A program made the translations under genes and the position numbers. The notes beneath the pieces are model-generated. The model did not search any database. It was not told where the DNA came from and saw only the letters and a list, made by a program, of their open reading frames with translations. From contig NZ_FNYE01000040.1 of the NCBI RefSeq assembly GCF_900108945.1, positions 1 through 64,000 of the forward strand: a stretch of DNA of 64,000 bases, in the 5' to 3' direction. This DNA is from Paraburkholderia diazotrophica (GTDB taxonomy: Bacteria > Pseudomonadota > Gammaproteobacteria > Burkholderiales > Burkholderiaceae). Position 1 is the first letter of the stretch. Every line of letters begins with the position of its first letter. This document shows, piece after piece, positions 43,000 through 51,651 of the stretch.

Positions 43000-43791
43000 C
43001 TAGTTGGTCGTGCGCGAATGATGGCTCGACACGAATTGCCGGAAACGCTCGGACTTCAGTTCGCCGAACACTTCGTCGGGCGTGCCGTCGCATTCGGTTT
43101 GCCCTTGATGCAGGAACATCACGCGATTCGACACGTGCCGCGCAAAGCCCATTTCGTGCGTGACGACGAGCATCGTGCGGCCTTCTTCCGCGAGCGAGCG
43201 CATCACGCGCAACACTTCGCCGACCAGTTCGGGATCGAGCGCGGAAGTCGGCTCGTCGAACAGCATGACCTTCGGATGCATCGCGAGCGCGCGCGCAATC
43301 GCGACGCGCTGCTGTTGGCCGCCTGACAGATGCGCCGGATAATGCCCGCGCTTTTCGGCGAGACCGACCTTCGCGAGCAGCGCTTCCGCCTCTTCGACGG
43401 CTTCCGCGCGGCTGCGCTTCTGCACGCGCATCGGCCCTTCGATCAGGTTTTCGAGCACCGTCATGTGCGACCACAGGTTGAAGTTCTGGAACACCATGCC
43501 GAGTTGCGAGCGGATGCGATCGACCTGCTTGCGGTCGTCGGGCTGCAGCTTGCCGTCCTTGCGGCGCTTCATCGTCAGCGTCTCGCCGGCGAGCGCGACG
43601 CTGCCGTCATCGGGTGTCTCCAGCAGGTTCAGGCAGCGCAGAAACGTGCTTTTGCCCGAGCCGCTCGCGCCGAGAATCGAAATGACATCGCCTTCGTGCG
43701 CGTCGAGCGAAATGCCCTTCAATACGTGATGGTCGCCGAACGACTTGTGGATATTCTTGACCGACAATGCAACGGGTGCCGTAGCGTTCAT
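43000..43791 (-). CDS. Polar amino acid ABC transporter ATP-binding protein (system 2)
   Basis: A 263-residue HisP-like ATPase with Walker A GASGSGKSTFLRC, Q-loop MVFQNFNLWSHM, signature LSGGQQQRVAIARAL, Walker B VMLFDEPTSALDPELVG and H-loop VVTHEMGF. The insert KRRKDGKLQPDDRKQVDRI between Walker A and the Q-loop is typical of HisP. GGAGAATTAC precedes the ATG. It lies in the order binding protein, permease, permease, ATPase, lyase. The 91-base spacer to the lyase gene contains TTGTATGTCTC (42971-42981), another HutC-like half match. Confidence 0.92.
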   Translation of the reverse strand: MNATAPVALSVKNIHKSFGDHHVLKGISLDAHEGDVISILGASGSGKSTFLRCLNLLETPDDGSVALAGETLTMKRRKDGKLQPDDRKQVDRIRSQLGMVFQNFNLWSHMTVLENLIEGPMRVQKRSRAEAVEEAEALLAKVGLAEKRGHYPAHLSGGQQQRVAIARALAMHPKVMLFDEPTSALDPELVGEVLRVMRSLAEEGRTMLVVTHEMGFARHVSNRVMFLHQGQTECDGTPDEVFGELKSERFRQFVSSHHSRTTN

Positions 43792-43812
43792 GTAATTCTC
43801 CGGAATGGGCCG

Positions 43813-44565
43813 TCAGGGTGCGGCACGACGTGCTTCGGTAGCGGGCGGCATCGCGCGCGGCGCTGCGTTCACGGGCATCGCGCGCAGATGGCGCGACAGA
43901 CGCCGTTCGAGCAAGCCGAGCAGACGCACGACGACGAAGTTCAGGAACAGATAGATCAGTGCGGCGCAGACGAACACTTCCGTCGTGCGATACGTCTGCT
44001 GGATGATCTGCTGCGCGACGCCCGTCACTTCCCACACGGTGACGAGACTCGCGAGCGCCGTCGACTTGACGAGCAGCACGGCCTCCGTCGAATACGCGGG
44101 CAGGCACTGGCGCAATGCAATCGGACCGATGATCCGGCGCAGAAGCGCAAAGCCGGACAGGCCGATCGAATAGCCCGCTTCGATCTGTCCGACGGGCACG
44201 GCCATCAGGCCGCCGCGAATGATCTCCGCCGTATAGCCCGCCGTGCACAGCGCGAGTGACAGCACGGCGCACACATACGGCTCGCGCAGCACGGGCCACA
44301 GAAAGCTCTCGCGGATCACGCCGAACTGGCCGAGCCCGTAGTAGACGAGAAACATCTGGATCAGCAGAGGCGAGCCGCGAAACACGAGAATGTACGTGCG
44401 CGCGAAGCGGTTCGGCAGCCAGTGCGGCGACACGCGCATCGTGACGATCACGAGCGACAGCAAACCGCCCAGCACCAGCGACGAGAAGAACAGGCCCAGC
44501 GTGGTCGGCACGGCGGCGAGCAACTGACGCAGCGTGTCGAACAGAAAGTCGAAATCGAAAGACAT
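43813..44565 (-). CDS. Polar amino acid ABC transporter permease (system 2, HisM-like)
   Basis: A 250-residue permease with FRGSPLLIQMFLVYYGLGQF and the EAA loop GQIEAGYSIGLSGFALLRRI, five predicted helices and a Pro/Ala/Arg-rich tail. It starts 15 bases after the other permease gene; GGAGCGCC precedes the ATG. Similarity is to the histidine/lysine/arginine/ornithine family. Confidence 0.9.
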   Translation of the reverse strand: MSFDFDFLFDTLRQLLAAVPTTLGLFFSSLVLGGLLSLVIVTMRVSPHWLPNRFARTYILVFRGSPLLIQMFLVYYGLGQFGVIRESFLWPVLREPYVCAVLSLALCTAGYTAEIIRGGLMAVPVGQIEAGYSIGLSGFALLRRIIGPIALRQCLPAYSTEAVLLVKSTALASLVTVWEVTGVAQQIIQQTYRTTEVFVCAALIYLFLNFVVVRLLGLLERRLSRHLRAMPVNAAPRAMPPATEARRAAP

Positions 44566-44580
44566 GTTGGCGCTCCGTCG

Positions 44581-45303
44581 TCAGTTGCGCGCGAAGTTGC
44601 GCCGGAAGGATCGGCCCACGCGTGCCTCCGCGTGATTGAAGACGCGGTTCGAGATGCCCGTCATCACGAGATACAGTGCGCCGCCCACGACAAAGAACAG
44701 GAAGTACTGATGCGTCGAGCCCGCTGCGATCTGGCTTGCGCGCAGCAGTTCGGCGAGGCCCGTCACCGAGATCAGCGCGGAGTCCTTCAGGCTCAGTTGC
44801 CACACGTTGCCGATGCCCGGCAATGCGAAGCGCAGCACTTGAGGAATGAGGATGCGGCGCGCCATCGTCATGGTCGGCATGCCGATCGAACGCGCCGCTT
44901 CGAGTTCGCCTTTCGATACTGCGAGCACGGCCGCGCGATAGACCTCCGCCTGGTACGCGCCCGAGATCATGCCGACGGCCAGCGCGCCGATCACGAATGG
45001 CGGCACGCCGACGAAGCCTTCGGCGCCGAACCATTGGCCGACCGTCGTCACGAGCGTCGAGCCGCCGAAGTAGAACAGATAGATGACGAGCAGTTCGGGC
45101 ACGCCGCGAAACACCGTCGTGTACAGATCGCCGAGCACGCGCGCGGTGCGAAAGCGCGACAGCTTCGCGGCCGCGACGATCGCGCCGAATACCGCGCCGA
45201 CTGCGAGCGCCGCGAGCGTCAGCGCGACGGTCATCAATGCCGCGAGCAGCAGTACGCCGCCCCAGCCTTCCTGCCCGAAGCCGAGCGTCTCGATCAGAGC
45301 CAT
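44581..45303 (-). CDS. Polar amino acid ABC transporter permease (system 2, HisQ-like)
   Basis: A 240-residue permease with FRGVPELLVIYLFYFGGS, the HisQ-type signature, and GELEAARSIGMPTMTMARRI as its ATPase-facing loop. GAGGAGTAGGGC precedes the ATG. It is separated from the binding protein gene by 113 bases containing an 11-bp hairpin. Confidence 0.9.
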   Translation of the reverse strand: MALIETLGFGQEGWGGVLLLAALMTVALTLAALAVGAVFGAIVAAAKLSRFRTARVLGDLYTTVFRGVPELLVIYLFYFGGSTLVTTVGQWFGAEGFVGVPPFVIGALAVGMISGAYQAEVYRAAVLAVSKGELEAARSIGMPTMTMARRILIPQVLRFALPGIGNVWQLSLKDSALISVTGLAELLRASQIAAGSTHQYFLFFVVGGALYLVMTGISNRVFNHAEARVGRSFRRNFARN

Positions 45304-45334
45304 GCCCTACTCCTCATCCGTGCTTTCGTTGACA

Positions 45335-45365
45335 GATCCGCTTCGCCATATCGACGAAGCGGATC
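45335..45365 (-). terminator. Intercistronic hairpin after the SBP gene (system 2)
   Basis: GATCCGCTTCG (45335-45345) pairs perfectly with CGAAGCGGATC (45355-45365), loop 9 bases. It sits between the binding protein gene and the permease genes, the same place as the hairpin in system 1. Confidence 0.6.
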
Positions 45366-45416
45366 GCTACAGCAAGTGCGCGCGCCGCTCGCGCAGCGAC
45401 GCGCAACCGCCTTCGA

Positions 45417-46286
45417 TCAAGGCGTGACGTCGGTCTTGAACCACTTGGCCGAGAGCTTCTTCACGGTGCCGTCGGCGAGCGCCGCGGCGATGGCCGTGTC
45501 GAACTTCGCCCGCAAATCGGCGTCCTGCTTGCGGAACGCGAGGCCTTCGCCCGGACCCCAGATCGGGCCGCCGATCTTGGGGCCCGCCATTGCGATCTGC
45601 GCGGATTCCTTCTTGTCGGCGTTCGCCGCGTAATAGGTCACGTCGTCGAACGATGCGTCGATGCGGCCGTTCGCAAGGTCGAGATCACGTTCCGGCGAGG
45701 TCTTGTACACGCGGATCGTCGCGATGTCCTTGAAACCGTCGTTGATGAACTTCGTATAGACGGTGCCCGACTGGATGCCGATCGTCTTGCCCTTCAACTG
45801 CTTGCGCAATGCGTCGACGGTCGGCTGGTCGGCCTTTGCGTCGCCCGTCAGCTTGACGACGGGTGTCGTCGGCGATGCCTTCGGCAGGATCTTCGTATCG
45901 GACACGGCGAACGTCGCGGGCGTCGCTGCATACGGACGCGAGAAGGCAATGATTTTTTCGCGCTCGGGCGTGATCGAGATCGCGTCCATCAGCACGTCGA
46001 ACTTGCCCGCCTGCAGGCCCGGAATCATGCCGTCCCAATCCTGTGCAACCAGGTTGCACTGAAGCTTGATGCGCTCGCACAGGTTCGCGACCAGCTCGGG
46101 CTCGAAGCCGCCCAGCTTGCCGCCCGGCAACGTGAGATTCCACGGCGCGTAGCCGCCTTCCAGTGCGATCGTCACGGACTTCCATTCCTTCGCCTGAGCA
46201 GGCGCGCCGACCAATGCCGCAGCGCTCAGAACCGCGCCCAACACTGCCTTCGACAACGCAGTGCGGTTTGACTTCTTCACCTTCAC
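45417..46286 (-). CDS. Polar amino acid ABC transporter substrate-binding protein (system 2, HisJ-like)
   Basis: About 289 residues. The GTG start at 46286 has AAAGGAGA upstream and opens the signal peptide (ALSKAVLGAVLSAAALVGAP, cut near AQA-KE). The mature part has IALEGGYAPWNLTLPGG, ELVANLCERIKLQCNLV (a cysteine pair as in HisJ/LAO proteins), GMIPGLQAGKFDVLMDAISI and FSRPYAATPATF. The cysteine pair and cleft residues suggest a cationic or histidine-like ligand. A HutC-like site lies about 55 bases upstream. Confidence 0.9.
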   Translation of the reverse strand: MKVKKSNRTALSKAVLGAVLSAAALVGAPAQAKEWKSVTIALEGGYAPWNLTLPGGKLGGFEPELVANLCERIKLQCNLVAQDWDGMIPGLQAGKFDVLMDAISITPEREKIIAFSRPYAATPATFAVSDTKILPKASPTTPVVKLTGDAKADQPTVDALRKQLKGKTIGIQSGTVYTKFINDGFKDIATIRVYKTSPERDLDLANGRIDASFDDVTYYAANADKKESAQIAMAGPKIGGPIWGPGEGLAFRKQDADLRAKFDTAIAAALADGTVKKLSAKWFKTDVTP

Positions 46287-47060
46287 GTCGAATCTCCTTT
46301 TCGTTTGAGCGGGTGCCGCCGCTTCCCGCGTGCCGGACATGTATAGACAAGTTTGCATGAGGTCAAAAATCATCGCAACTGGATTCGCCAAAAATAATTG
46401 AATTATTCGGGTAAGCCCCTACGAACAAGGGCTCGCGGGCGGGCAATGCGCACCTGCACGTGTATGAAGGGTTTGCGTCAGGCTGGTGCAGCTGACTAGA
46501 CAGGTTCGCGATTTGCGCGGTGCGTGCATGCACCGCGAGCGAGCGCCGCAAGCCTGCGCCGAGAGCGTGTGCCGAATTCGAGCCGCCGCGCCTCGTGCGC
46601 GACACGAACGATCGGTTCATATCTTCTATGACGGCACCGTACTCTTGCGCCTGGTCTGCCCATCTCCAGGGCGCTGCTTCATCAGACGCGCGCATTGTCG
46701 GCGCGCGCGTGCGTTATCCGGATGTTCAGCGCACGCAGCGATAGTTGGTCTCCCGTCGTGAGGTCCAGAGCGGCGGCCGTCGCCGCACTACATCGCATGC
46801 ACTCGCGGCCGGTCGTGTCCGCGAGACAAAAAAATTTCCGCGTGCCGGGAATGAAATCCAAAGCCGCCGTGTTTGTGTCGATGTAGCAAGCAGATTCGAA
46901 CCAGAACTCATCGCAGGACAAAGACTCGACAGCCGTAAATTCAGCAGTTGATTCCGCAGTTGGAGTAGCGTTTTTATAGCCTGATCCAAGCAGTCCATAT
47001 CGAACCTTATTACTTCGGATACCGAATTTATTTCGGCCCATTCATTCAAGGAGTCTCATC
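46287..47060. other. Long intergenic region upstream of ABC operon 2
   Basis: About 774 bases. The right end holds the promoter side of the DUF4148 gene and is less GC-rich. It contains the HutC-like site at 46340-46351 and a perfect 8-bp hairpin (CGCGGTGC 46516-46523, GCACCGCG 46530-46537) without a T-run. Frames near 46682-47041 on the minus strand are open but show no recognisable features. Confidence 0.5.
46340..46351. promoter_or_regulatory. HutC-like operator candidate upstream of ABC operon 2
   Basis: TGTATAGACAAG at 46340-46351 (reverse CTTGTCTATACA) resembles the published HutC-type palindrome CTTGTATGTACAAG, as I remember it. It is about 55 bases before the start of the system 2 binding protein gene. 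Confidence 0.5.
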
Positions 47061-47417
47061 ATGAAGAAGATCTTCGTTTGTCTCGCAGTCGCAGCCGGCG
47101 CACTGGCCGCTCCCGCTCTGAGCTTCGCGCAATCGAACGGTCCCGTCACACGCGCCGAGGTCCGCGCCGATCTCATTCGCGTCGAACAGGCGGGCTACCA
47201 GCCGGGCCGCGCGAACGACATCGACTACCCTGCCGACATCCAGGCCGCCGAAGCGAAAATCGCCCCGCAGGACAGCGCGAAGTCGGGCAACGACGCCGTC
47301 GGCGGCGTCGCGCAGACGGGCACCTCTTCAGGCAAGCCGGCGCGCACCGCGATGGGCAACGGCGACAGCAACTGCGTCGGCCCGGTGAGCTACTGCAACA
47401 TCTTCTTCGGCAGCTAA
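47061..47417 (+). CDS. DUF4148 domain small secreted protein
   Basis: A 118-residue exported protein. The signal peptide (KKIFVCLAVAAGALAAPALS, cut near FAQ) is followed by the DUF4148 core TRAEVRADLIRVEQAGYQPG, common and often multi-copy in Burkholderia-group genomes. A Gly/Thr-rich stretch leads to a C-terminal Cys pair, NCVGPVSYCNIFFGS, which could form a disulfide. AAGGAGTCTCATC precedes the ATG. The function is unknown. Confidence 0.87.
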   Translation: MKKIFVCLAVAAGALAAPALSFAQSNGPVTRAEVRADLIRVEQAGYQPGRANDIDYPADIQAAEAKIAPQDSAKSGNDAVGGVAQTGTSSGKPARTAMGNGDSNCVGPVSYCNIFFGS

Positions 47418-47432
47418 ATGGCGCGCACATGA

Positions 47433-47460
47433 CCCTGCGCCGCCGCTGTCCGGCGCAGGG
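47433..47460 (+). terminator. Terminator hairpin after the DUF4148 gene
   Basis: CCCTGCGCC (47433-47441) and GGCGCAGGG (47452-47460), 9-bp stem, 10-base loop. Only a short T-run follows later, so efficiency is uncertain. Confidence 0.6.
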
Positions 47461-47520
47461 CCGCGCCAGCATCCTGTTTTGTTCTGGTCACTTTCTTGTG
47501 ATCGATTTCCGGAGTCTCTT

Positions 47521-48315
47521 GTGAAAACTTCGTTGCACGTAGCCACGGCGCTTGCGTTGTCCGCCGGCCTTCTCGCTTCGTCGGGCGCGATGGCGCTGGA
47601 CGCACAGCCCGCTCATGCACCCGTCGGGAATATCGTCCTGGTTCACGGCGCATGGGTCGATGGCTCGGGCTGGAAGCCCGTCTACGACATCCTGACGAAA
47701 GACGGGTATCACGTCAGCATCGTGCAGGAGCCGCTGTCCTCGCTTGACGCCGATGTCGCCGCGACCGAACGCGTTCTCGATCTGCAGAACGGTCCGACGA
47801 TTCTCGTGGGCCACAGCTATGGTGGCTCCGTGATCACGGAAGCGGGCGTTCATCCGAACGTGGTCGGGCTCGTCTATGTTGCCGCGCATGCGCCGAATGT
47901 CGGCGAGGACGAAGGCGCGCTCGGCAAGAACATGCCGAGCTACACATCGAAGCAAACAGGCGCCGTCGAAAAGACAAAAGACGGTTACACCTACCTGAAC
48001 CCTGCCGTCTTTCCGAAGGACTTCGCCGCCGACCTGCCGCTCAAGAAAGCCGCGTACGAATCGCACGCGCAGATTCTCACAGCCGCGCAGGTGTTCTCGA
48101 CACCGCTGACGGCCGCCGCATGGACGACGAAACCGAGCTGGGGCATCGTCGCCGCCGACGACAAGATCATCAGCCCCGATCTCGAGCGCTGGTACTACGC
48201 GCGTGCGCATAGCCACACGACGGTGATTGCGGGTGCGAGCCATTCGGTATACGAGTCGCGCCCGCAGCAGGTGGCGGCCGTCATCGAAGACGCGGCGAAA
48301 CACGCGCAGCAGTAA
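47521..48315 (+). CDS. Exported alpha/beta hydrolase
   Basis: About 264 residues. A GTG start with GGAG seven bases upstream opens a signal peptide (ATALALSAGLLASSGAMA). The fold is that of small esterase-like hydrolases related to salicylate esterases/hydroxynitrile lyases: IVLVHGAWVDGSGWKPVY at the oxyanion strand, and the nucleophile elbow GHSYGGSVITEAG. A likely acid lies in IVAADDKIISPDLERW and the histidine in IAGASHSVYESRP. It probably hydrolyses a small ester in the periplasm. The substrate is unknown. Confidence 0.87.
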   Translation: MKTSLHVATALALSAGLLASSGAMALDAQPAHAPVGNIVLVHGAWVDGSGWKPVYDILTKDGYHVSIVQEPLSSLDADVAATERVLDLQNGPTILVGHSYGGSVITEAGVHPNVVGLVYVAAHAPNVGEDEGALGKNMPSYTSKQTGAVEKTKDGYTYLNPAVFPKDFAADLPLKKAAYESHAQILTAAQVFSTPLTAAAWTTKPSWGIVAADDKIISPDLERWYYARAHSHTTVIAGASHSVYESRPQQVAAVIEDAAKHAQQ

Positions 48316-48467
48316 TCGCGGGGATCGAAGCAATCGCAGCCGGCGCCTTGTGCACGTCATGCATCATCGCGCGCCGGCCTGCGCATTGCCTGGGTGAAAA
48401 TCAGTGAGGCAGCGGGTGATCGCTTCAGTCGAACACAGTTGCAGCTCACTTGCAGCTCAGTCGCCGC

Positions 48468-48728
48468 TCAGTTGCCAAAGTAGATATCGCATTGCGTGCC
48501 CGTCGAGCACTTGCGCGAATGCGGCATCGCCTTGCCCGACGACGTCATGCCCGTATCCATCGAGCCCCCGTACGACATATCCGTCGTCGCCTGCGCCGAC
48601 GCATTCGCGTTGTTCTGCATCGTCGCTTTCGATGCGTCGCTGCTCTGCGCCACATCATCCGCCATTGTCGCGACAGGCACGGCCAGCAACAGCGCGCCCG
48701 CCATCGGTAACGCCATCAGGATCTTCAT
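48468..48728 (-). CDS. Small secreted protein with C-terminal Cys motif
   Basis: About 86 residues. AAGGAGTTCGAC precedes the ATG at 48728. The signal peptide (LMALPMAGALLLAVPVATMA, cut near ADD) is followed by a Ser/Asn/Ala/Met-rich mature part and the ending RKCSTGTQCDIYFGN. This tail resembles the ending of the DUF4148 protein encoded nearby (Cys, 5 or 6 residues, Cys, Asp/Asn, Ile, aromatic, Phe-Gly). I do not recognise a named gene. Confidence 0.7.
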   Translation of the reverse strand: MKILMALPMAGALLLAVPVATMADDVAQSSDASKATMQNNANASAQATTDMSYGGSMDTGMTSSGKAMPHSRKCSTGTQCDIYFGN

Positions 48729-49093
48729 GTCGAACTCCTTCATGCAGACGGAACGCGACAGTCGTCCATCGCGATCCGCCGGACGCTCATGCAACGCTCG
48801 CGTGACGGGCATCGTTTCGATCGTTTCGAGCGAGCGCGAAACTGCGCGCAGCAGCCATCCGCGCCGCAGCGTGCCATATGTTGTGTACGCGATTGATCGG
48901 ACAGCCCCCGAGTCTGTCGGGCGGCGCAGCACGGCGCGAAGAGGCCGGGATGGAGTGGTTCGAATGCCGGCTGCGCAGAGAAGATCCGCGCTGCTGCTTC
49001 TGTTATAGACCTTCGCCGCGAGACTGCAATGGTGTGTCGCTGCATTGCAATGCGACGCGCATCGGCAAGCGTTGCGCGCCGCGTCGGTTCTTT
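48729..49093. other. 365-base gap without a recognised gene
   Basis: Upstream of the small secreted protein gene and downstream of poxB. Only unsupported short frames are present and no clear terminator was seen. Confidence 0.4.
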
Positions 49094-50815
49094 TTATCGC
49101 AGGTTCGTCTTCGCCAGCTCGACGATTTCATCGCCGCGTCCGTTGAGAATCGCGCGCAACATGTAGAGGCTGAAGCCCTTGGCCTGCGAAAGCTCGATGG
49201 TCGGCGGCATCGCGAGTTCGTGCCTGTCGGTGACGACATCGACGAGCGCCGGCCCCTGATGCGCGAACGCCTGCTTCAGCGCCTCTTCGAGTTCTTCCGA
49301 TTCCTCGACGCGAACCGAGAAAATGCCCGCACCTTTCGCGATTTGCGCAAAATCGGTCTTGCTCAAGTCGACGTTCGTGTCGAGATAGCCGCCCGCTTTC
49401 AGTTCCATCGACACGAAGCCGAGCAGACTGTTGTTGTACACAACGACCTTGATGGGCAGATCGAGCTGGCGCGCGGTCAGCAGATCGCCGAGCAGCATCG
49501 ACAGGCCGCCGTCGCCCGACAGCGATATCACCTGCCGCCCCGGATGCGCCGCCTGCGCGCCGAGCGCCTGCGGCATCGCATTCGCCATCGACCCGTGATT
49601 GAACGAGCCATGCAGTTGCCGCTTGCCGTTCATCGTCAGATAGCGCGCGGCCCATAGCGTCGGCGTGCCGACGTCGGCGGTGAAAATCGCGTCGTCGCTG
49701 GCGGCTTCGTCGATCATCCGCGTCAGATACTGCGGATGAATCGGGCGGCCCGGATCGGAAGGCGTCGCGAGTTCGTCGAGGTCGCGGCGCGCTTCCTGGT
49801 AGTGCGCCGTCGCCATGTCGACGAACGTGCGGTCGTCCTTGCGCTTCAGTTTCGGCAGCAGCGCGGCGACCGTCTCCTTCACCGTGCCCACGAGCCCCAT
49901 CGCGAGCGGCGCACGCCGCCCGAGTTGCGAACCCCTCCAGTCGATCTGCACGACCTTCGCATCGGGCGGATAAAACGGCCGGTATGGAAAATCGCAGCCG
50001 AGCAGCAGCAGCACGTCGCACGACATCATCGCGTGATAGCCGGAGCTGAAGCCGAGCAGACCCGTCATGCCGACGTCGAACGGATTGTCGTATTCGATGA
50101 ACTGCTTGCCGCGCATCGCATGGACGATGGGCGCGCCCAGCGTGTCCGCGAGCTTCACCACTTCGTCGTGCGCGCCCGCGACGCCGCTGCCGCACATGAT
50201 CGTCACCGCTTCGCAGTCGTTGAGCATCGTCGCGAGGCGCGCGAGTTCGCTGTCGGGCGGAAGGACTGCGGACGGCGCAGTCGGATTCCACACGGGCGCC
50301 TGCGACGGCCCTTCGCTCAGCGCGATATCGCCCGGCAGCACGATCACCGCGACACCGCGCTGTTCGATCGCCGTGCGCATCGCGCGTTCGAGCACGCGCG
50401 GAAACTGGGATGCGTTCACGACCAGTTCCGCGAAGTGGCTGCACTCCTTGAAGACTTCCGTCGGATGTGTTTCCTGAAAGTACCCGAGGCCGATTTCCGT
50501 CGACGGAATGTGCGCGGCAATCGCGAGCACCGGCTGGTGGCTGCGATGGCAGTCGTAGAGCCCGTTGATCAGGTGCAGGTTGCCGGGGCCGCAACTGCCC
50601 GCGCATACGGCAAGCTGGCCGCTCGACGCGGCCTCGGCACCCGCCGCAAATGCGGCCGCTTCTTCGTGACGCGTATGCATCCAGCGGATCGAGCCGACCT
50701 GATCGAGACTGAACGCCAAACCGTTGAGACTGTCGCCTGTCACGCCCCAGATGCGTTTGACGCCTGCTGCGGCGAGCGTCTTTGCAAGGTAATCCGCAAT
50801 CGTGTTCCTGGCCAT
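49094..50815 (-). CDS. poxB: Pyruvate dehydrogenase (quinone)/pyruvate oxidase PoxB
   Basis: A 573-residue thiamin diphosphate enzyme, the same length as E. coli PoxB. The N-terminal Glu that activates TPP is in RHEEAAAFAAGAEA, and GPGNLHLINGLYDCHR is the family segment. The TPP/Mg motif GDGGLSMLLGDLLTARQLDL ends near VVYNNS. It oxidatively decarboxylates pyruvate to acetate and CO2 and passes electrons to quinone at the membrane. The ATG at 50815 has GAGGAACGTTC upstream. The 115-base spacing to the methyltransferase-like gene upstream suggests shared transcription. Related acetolactate-synthase-type enzymes are the alternative, but the FYPPDAKVVQID region fits PoxB. Confidence 0.9.
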   Translation of the reverse strand: MARNTIADYLAKTLAAAGVKRIWGVTGDSLNGLAFSLDQVGSIRWMHTRHEEAAAFAAGAEAASSGQLAVCAGSCGPGNLHLINGLYDCHRSHQPVLAIAAHIPSTEIGLGYFQETHPTEVFKECSHFAELVVNASQFPRVLERAMRTAIEQRGVAVIVLPGDIALSEGPSQAPVWNPTAPSAVLPPDSELARLATMLNDCEAVTIMCGSGVAGAHDEVVKLADTLGAPIVHAMRGKQFIEYDNPFDVGMTGLLGFSSGYHAMMSCDVLLLLGCDFPYRPFYPPDAKVVQIDWRGSQLGRRAPLAMGLVGTVKETVAALLPKLKRKDDRTFVDMATAHYQEARRDLDELATPSDPGRPIHPQYLTRMIDEAASDDAIFTADVGTPTLWAARYLTMNGKRQLHGSFNHGSMANAMPQALGAQAAHPGRQVISLSGDGGLSMLLGDLLTARQLDLPIKVVVYNNSLLGFVSMELKAGGYLDTNVDLSKTDFAQIAKGAGIFSVRVEESEELEEALKQAFAHQGPALVDVVTDRHELAMPPTIELSQAKGFSLYMLRAILNGRGDEIVELAKTNLR

Positions 50816-50930
50816 GAACGTTCCTCGTTGCGATGAGTTTGCGATGGCTGCTGGTGCTTCCGTTCGTCGTGTCTTTCGTCGGCATGCGAGCGGAGCTTGC
50901 AACGGCCTGACGCAGTGGGGCGAAGCGCGG

Positions 50931-51608
50931 TCACCAGACGTGCGGCAAGAACCGATAGCGCACGCGTGCCGCGTATTGCGCATAGCCTTCGAGCTGCGCG
51001 CACAGCATGCGTTCTTCGAGCACCGCGCGATACGCGAGCGCCGCGACGAGCAGCGGCACGCATGCGAGGCCCCACCACGAGCCGAGCATCAGCGGCGTGC
51101 CGGCGAGAAACAGAATGGCCCACGCATACATCGGATGACGCACGTATGCATACGGCCCGCTGTCGCTGACCTTGTGGCCGCGCTCGGCCTGAATCTTCAC
51201 GACGGGCGCCGCAAAACTGTTGGCGCGAAACACAGAGCGCATCGCGACCATGCTGACCAGAATAGCAAGCGCACCGACGGCCTGCAGCCAAGGGCCCATC
51301 GACGACGAGTGAAAGTGCCGCGCGTCGAGTCCCATCAGCACGAGCCACGCGCACCATCCGATCGCGACGCACACGAGAAAGACCTTGTCCCACGCGCTCT
51401 GGCCGCGCTGCGAGAACGAGCCGAGCCGCTCCGCGAGCAGCGCTGGGTCGTAGCCCGCGAGCCACACGCCGATCCACAAACCGAGCCCGCCGAGCTCGAT
51501 CAGATAGCACCACGCGGCCGGCCACGCGAGCGTATTCGCCGCGCCGAACAGCAGCACGCCCATGAAGGCGATCCACAGCACGTTCTGGATGACGAGACGC
51601 GCGATCAT
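50931..51608 (-). CDS. Isoprenylcysteine carboxyl methyltransferase-family membrane protein
   Basis: A 225-residue membrane protein with about six helices. The cofactor motif GPYAYVRHPMYAWAILFL and the ending EERMLCAQLEGYAQYAARVR with RYRFLP are the family signature (ICMT/PEMT-like). In bacteria such proteins have uncertain substrates, for example lipids or quinone-like molecules. It lies 44 bases downstream of the arylamine N-acetyltransferase gene on the same strand. Confidence 0.85.
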   Translation of the reverse strand: MIARLVIQNVLWIAFMGVLLFGAANTLAWPAAWCYLIELGGLGLWIGVWLAGYDPALLAERLGSFSQRGQSAWDKVFLVCVAIGWCAWLVLMGLDARHFHSSSMGPWLQAVGALAILVSMVAMRSVFRANSFAAPVVKIQAERGHKVSDSGPYAYVRHPMYAWAILFLAGTPLMLGSWWGLACVPLLVAALAYRAVLEERMLCAQLEGYAQYAARVRYRFLPHVW

Positions 51609-51651
51609 CGTTGGTGCCTCGCTCGAATGTCAGACGCGTGTCAGCCGGATG

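Noticed and set aside
46682..47041. 119-codon minus-strand frame in the long gap upstream of the DUF4148 gene
   Set aside because: No ribosome-binding site, signal peptide or domain; it overlaps the presumed promoter of the DUF4148 gene. It might be a small gene but there is no positive evidence.
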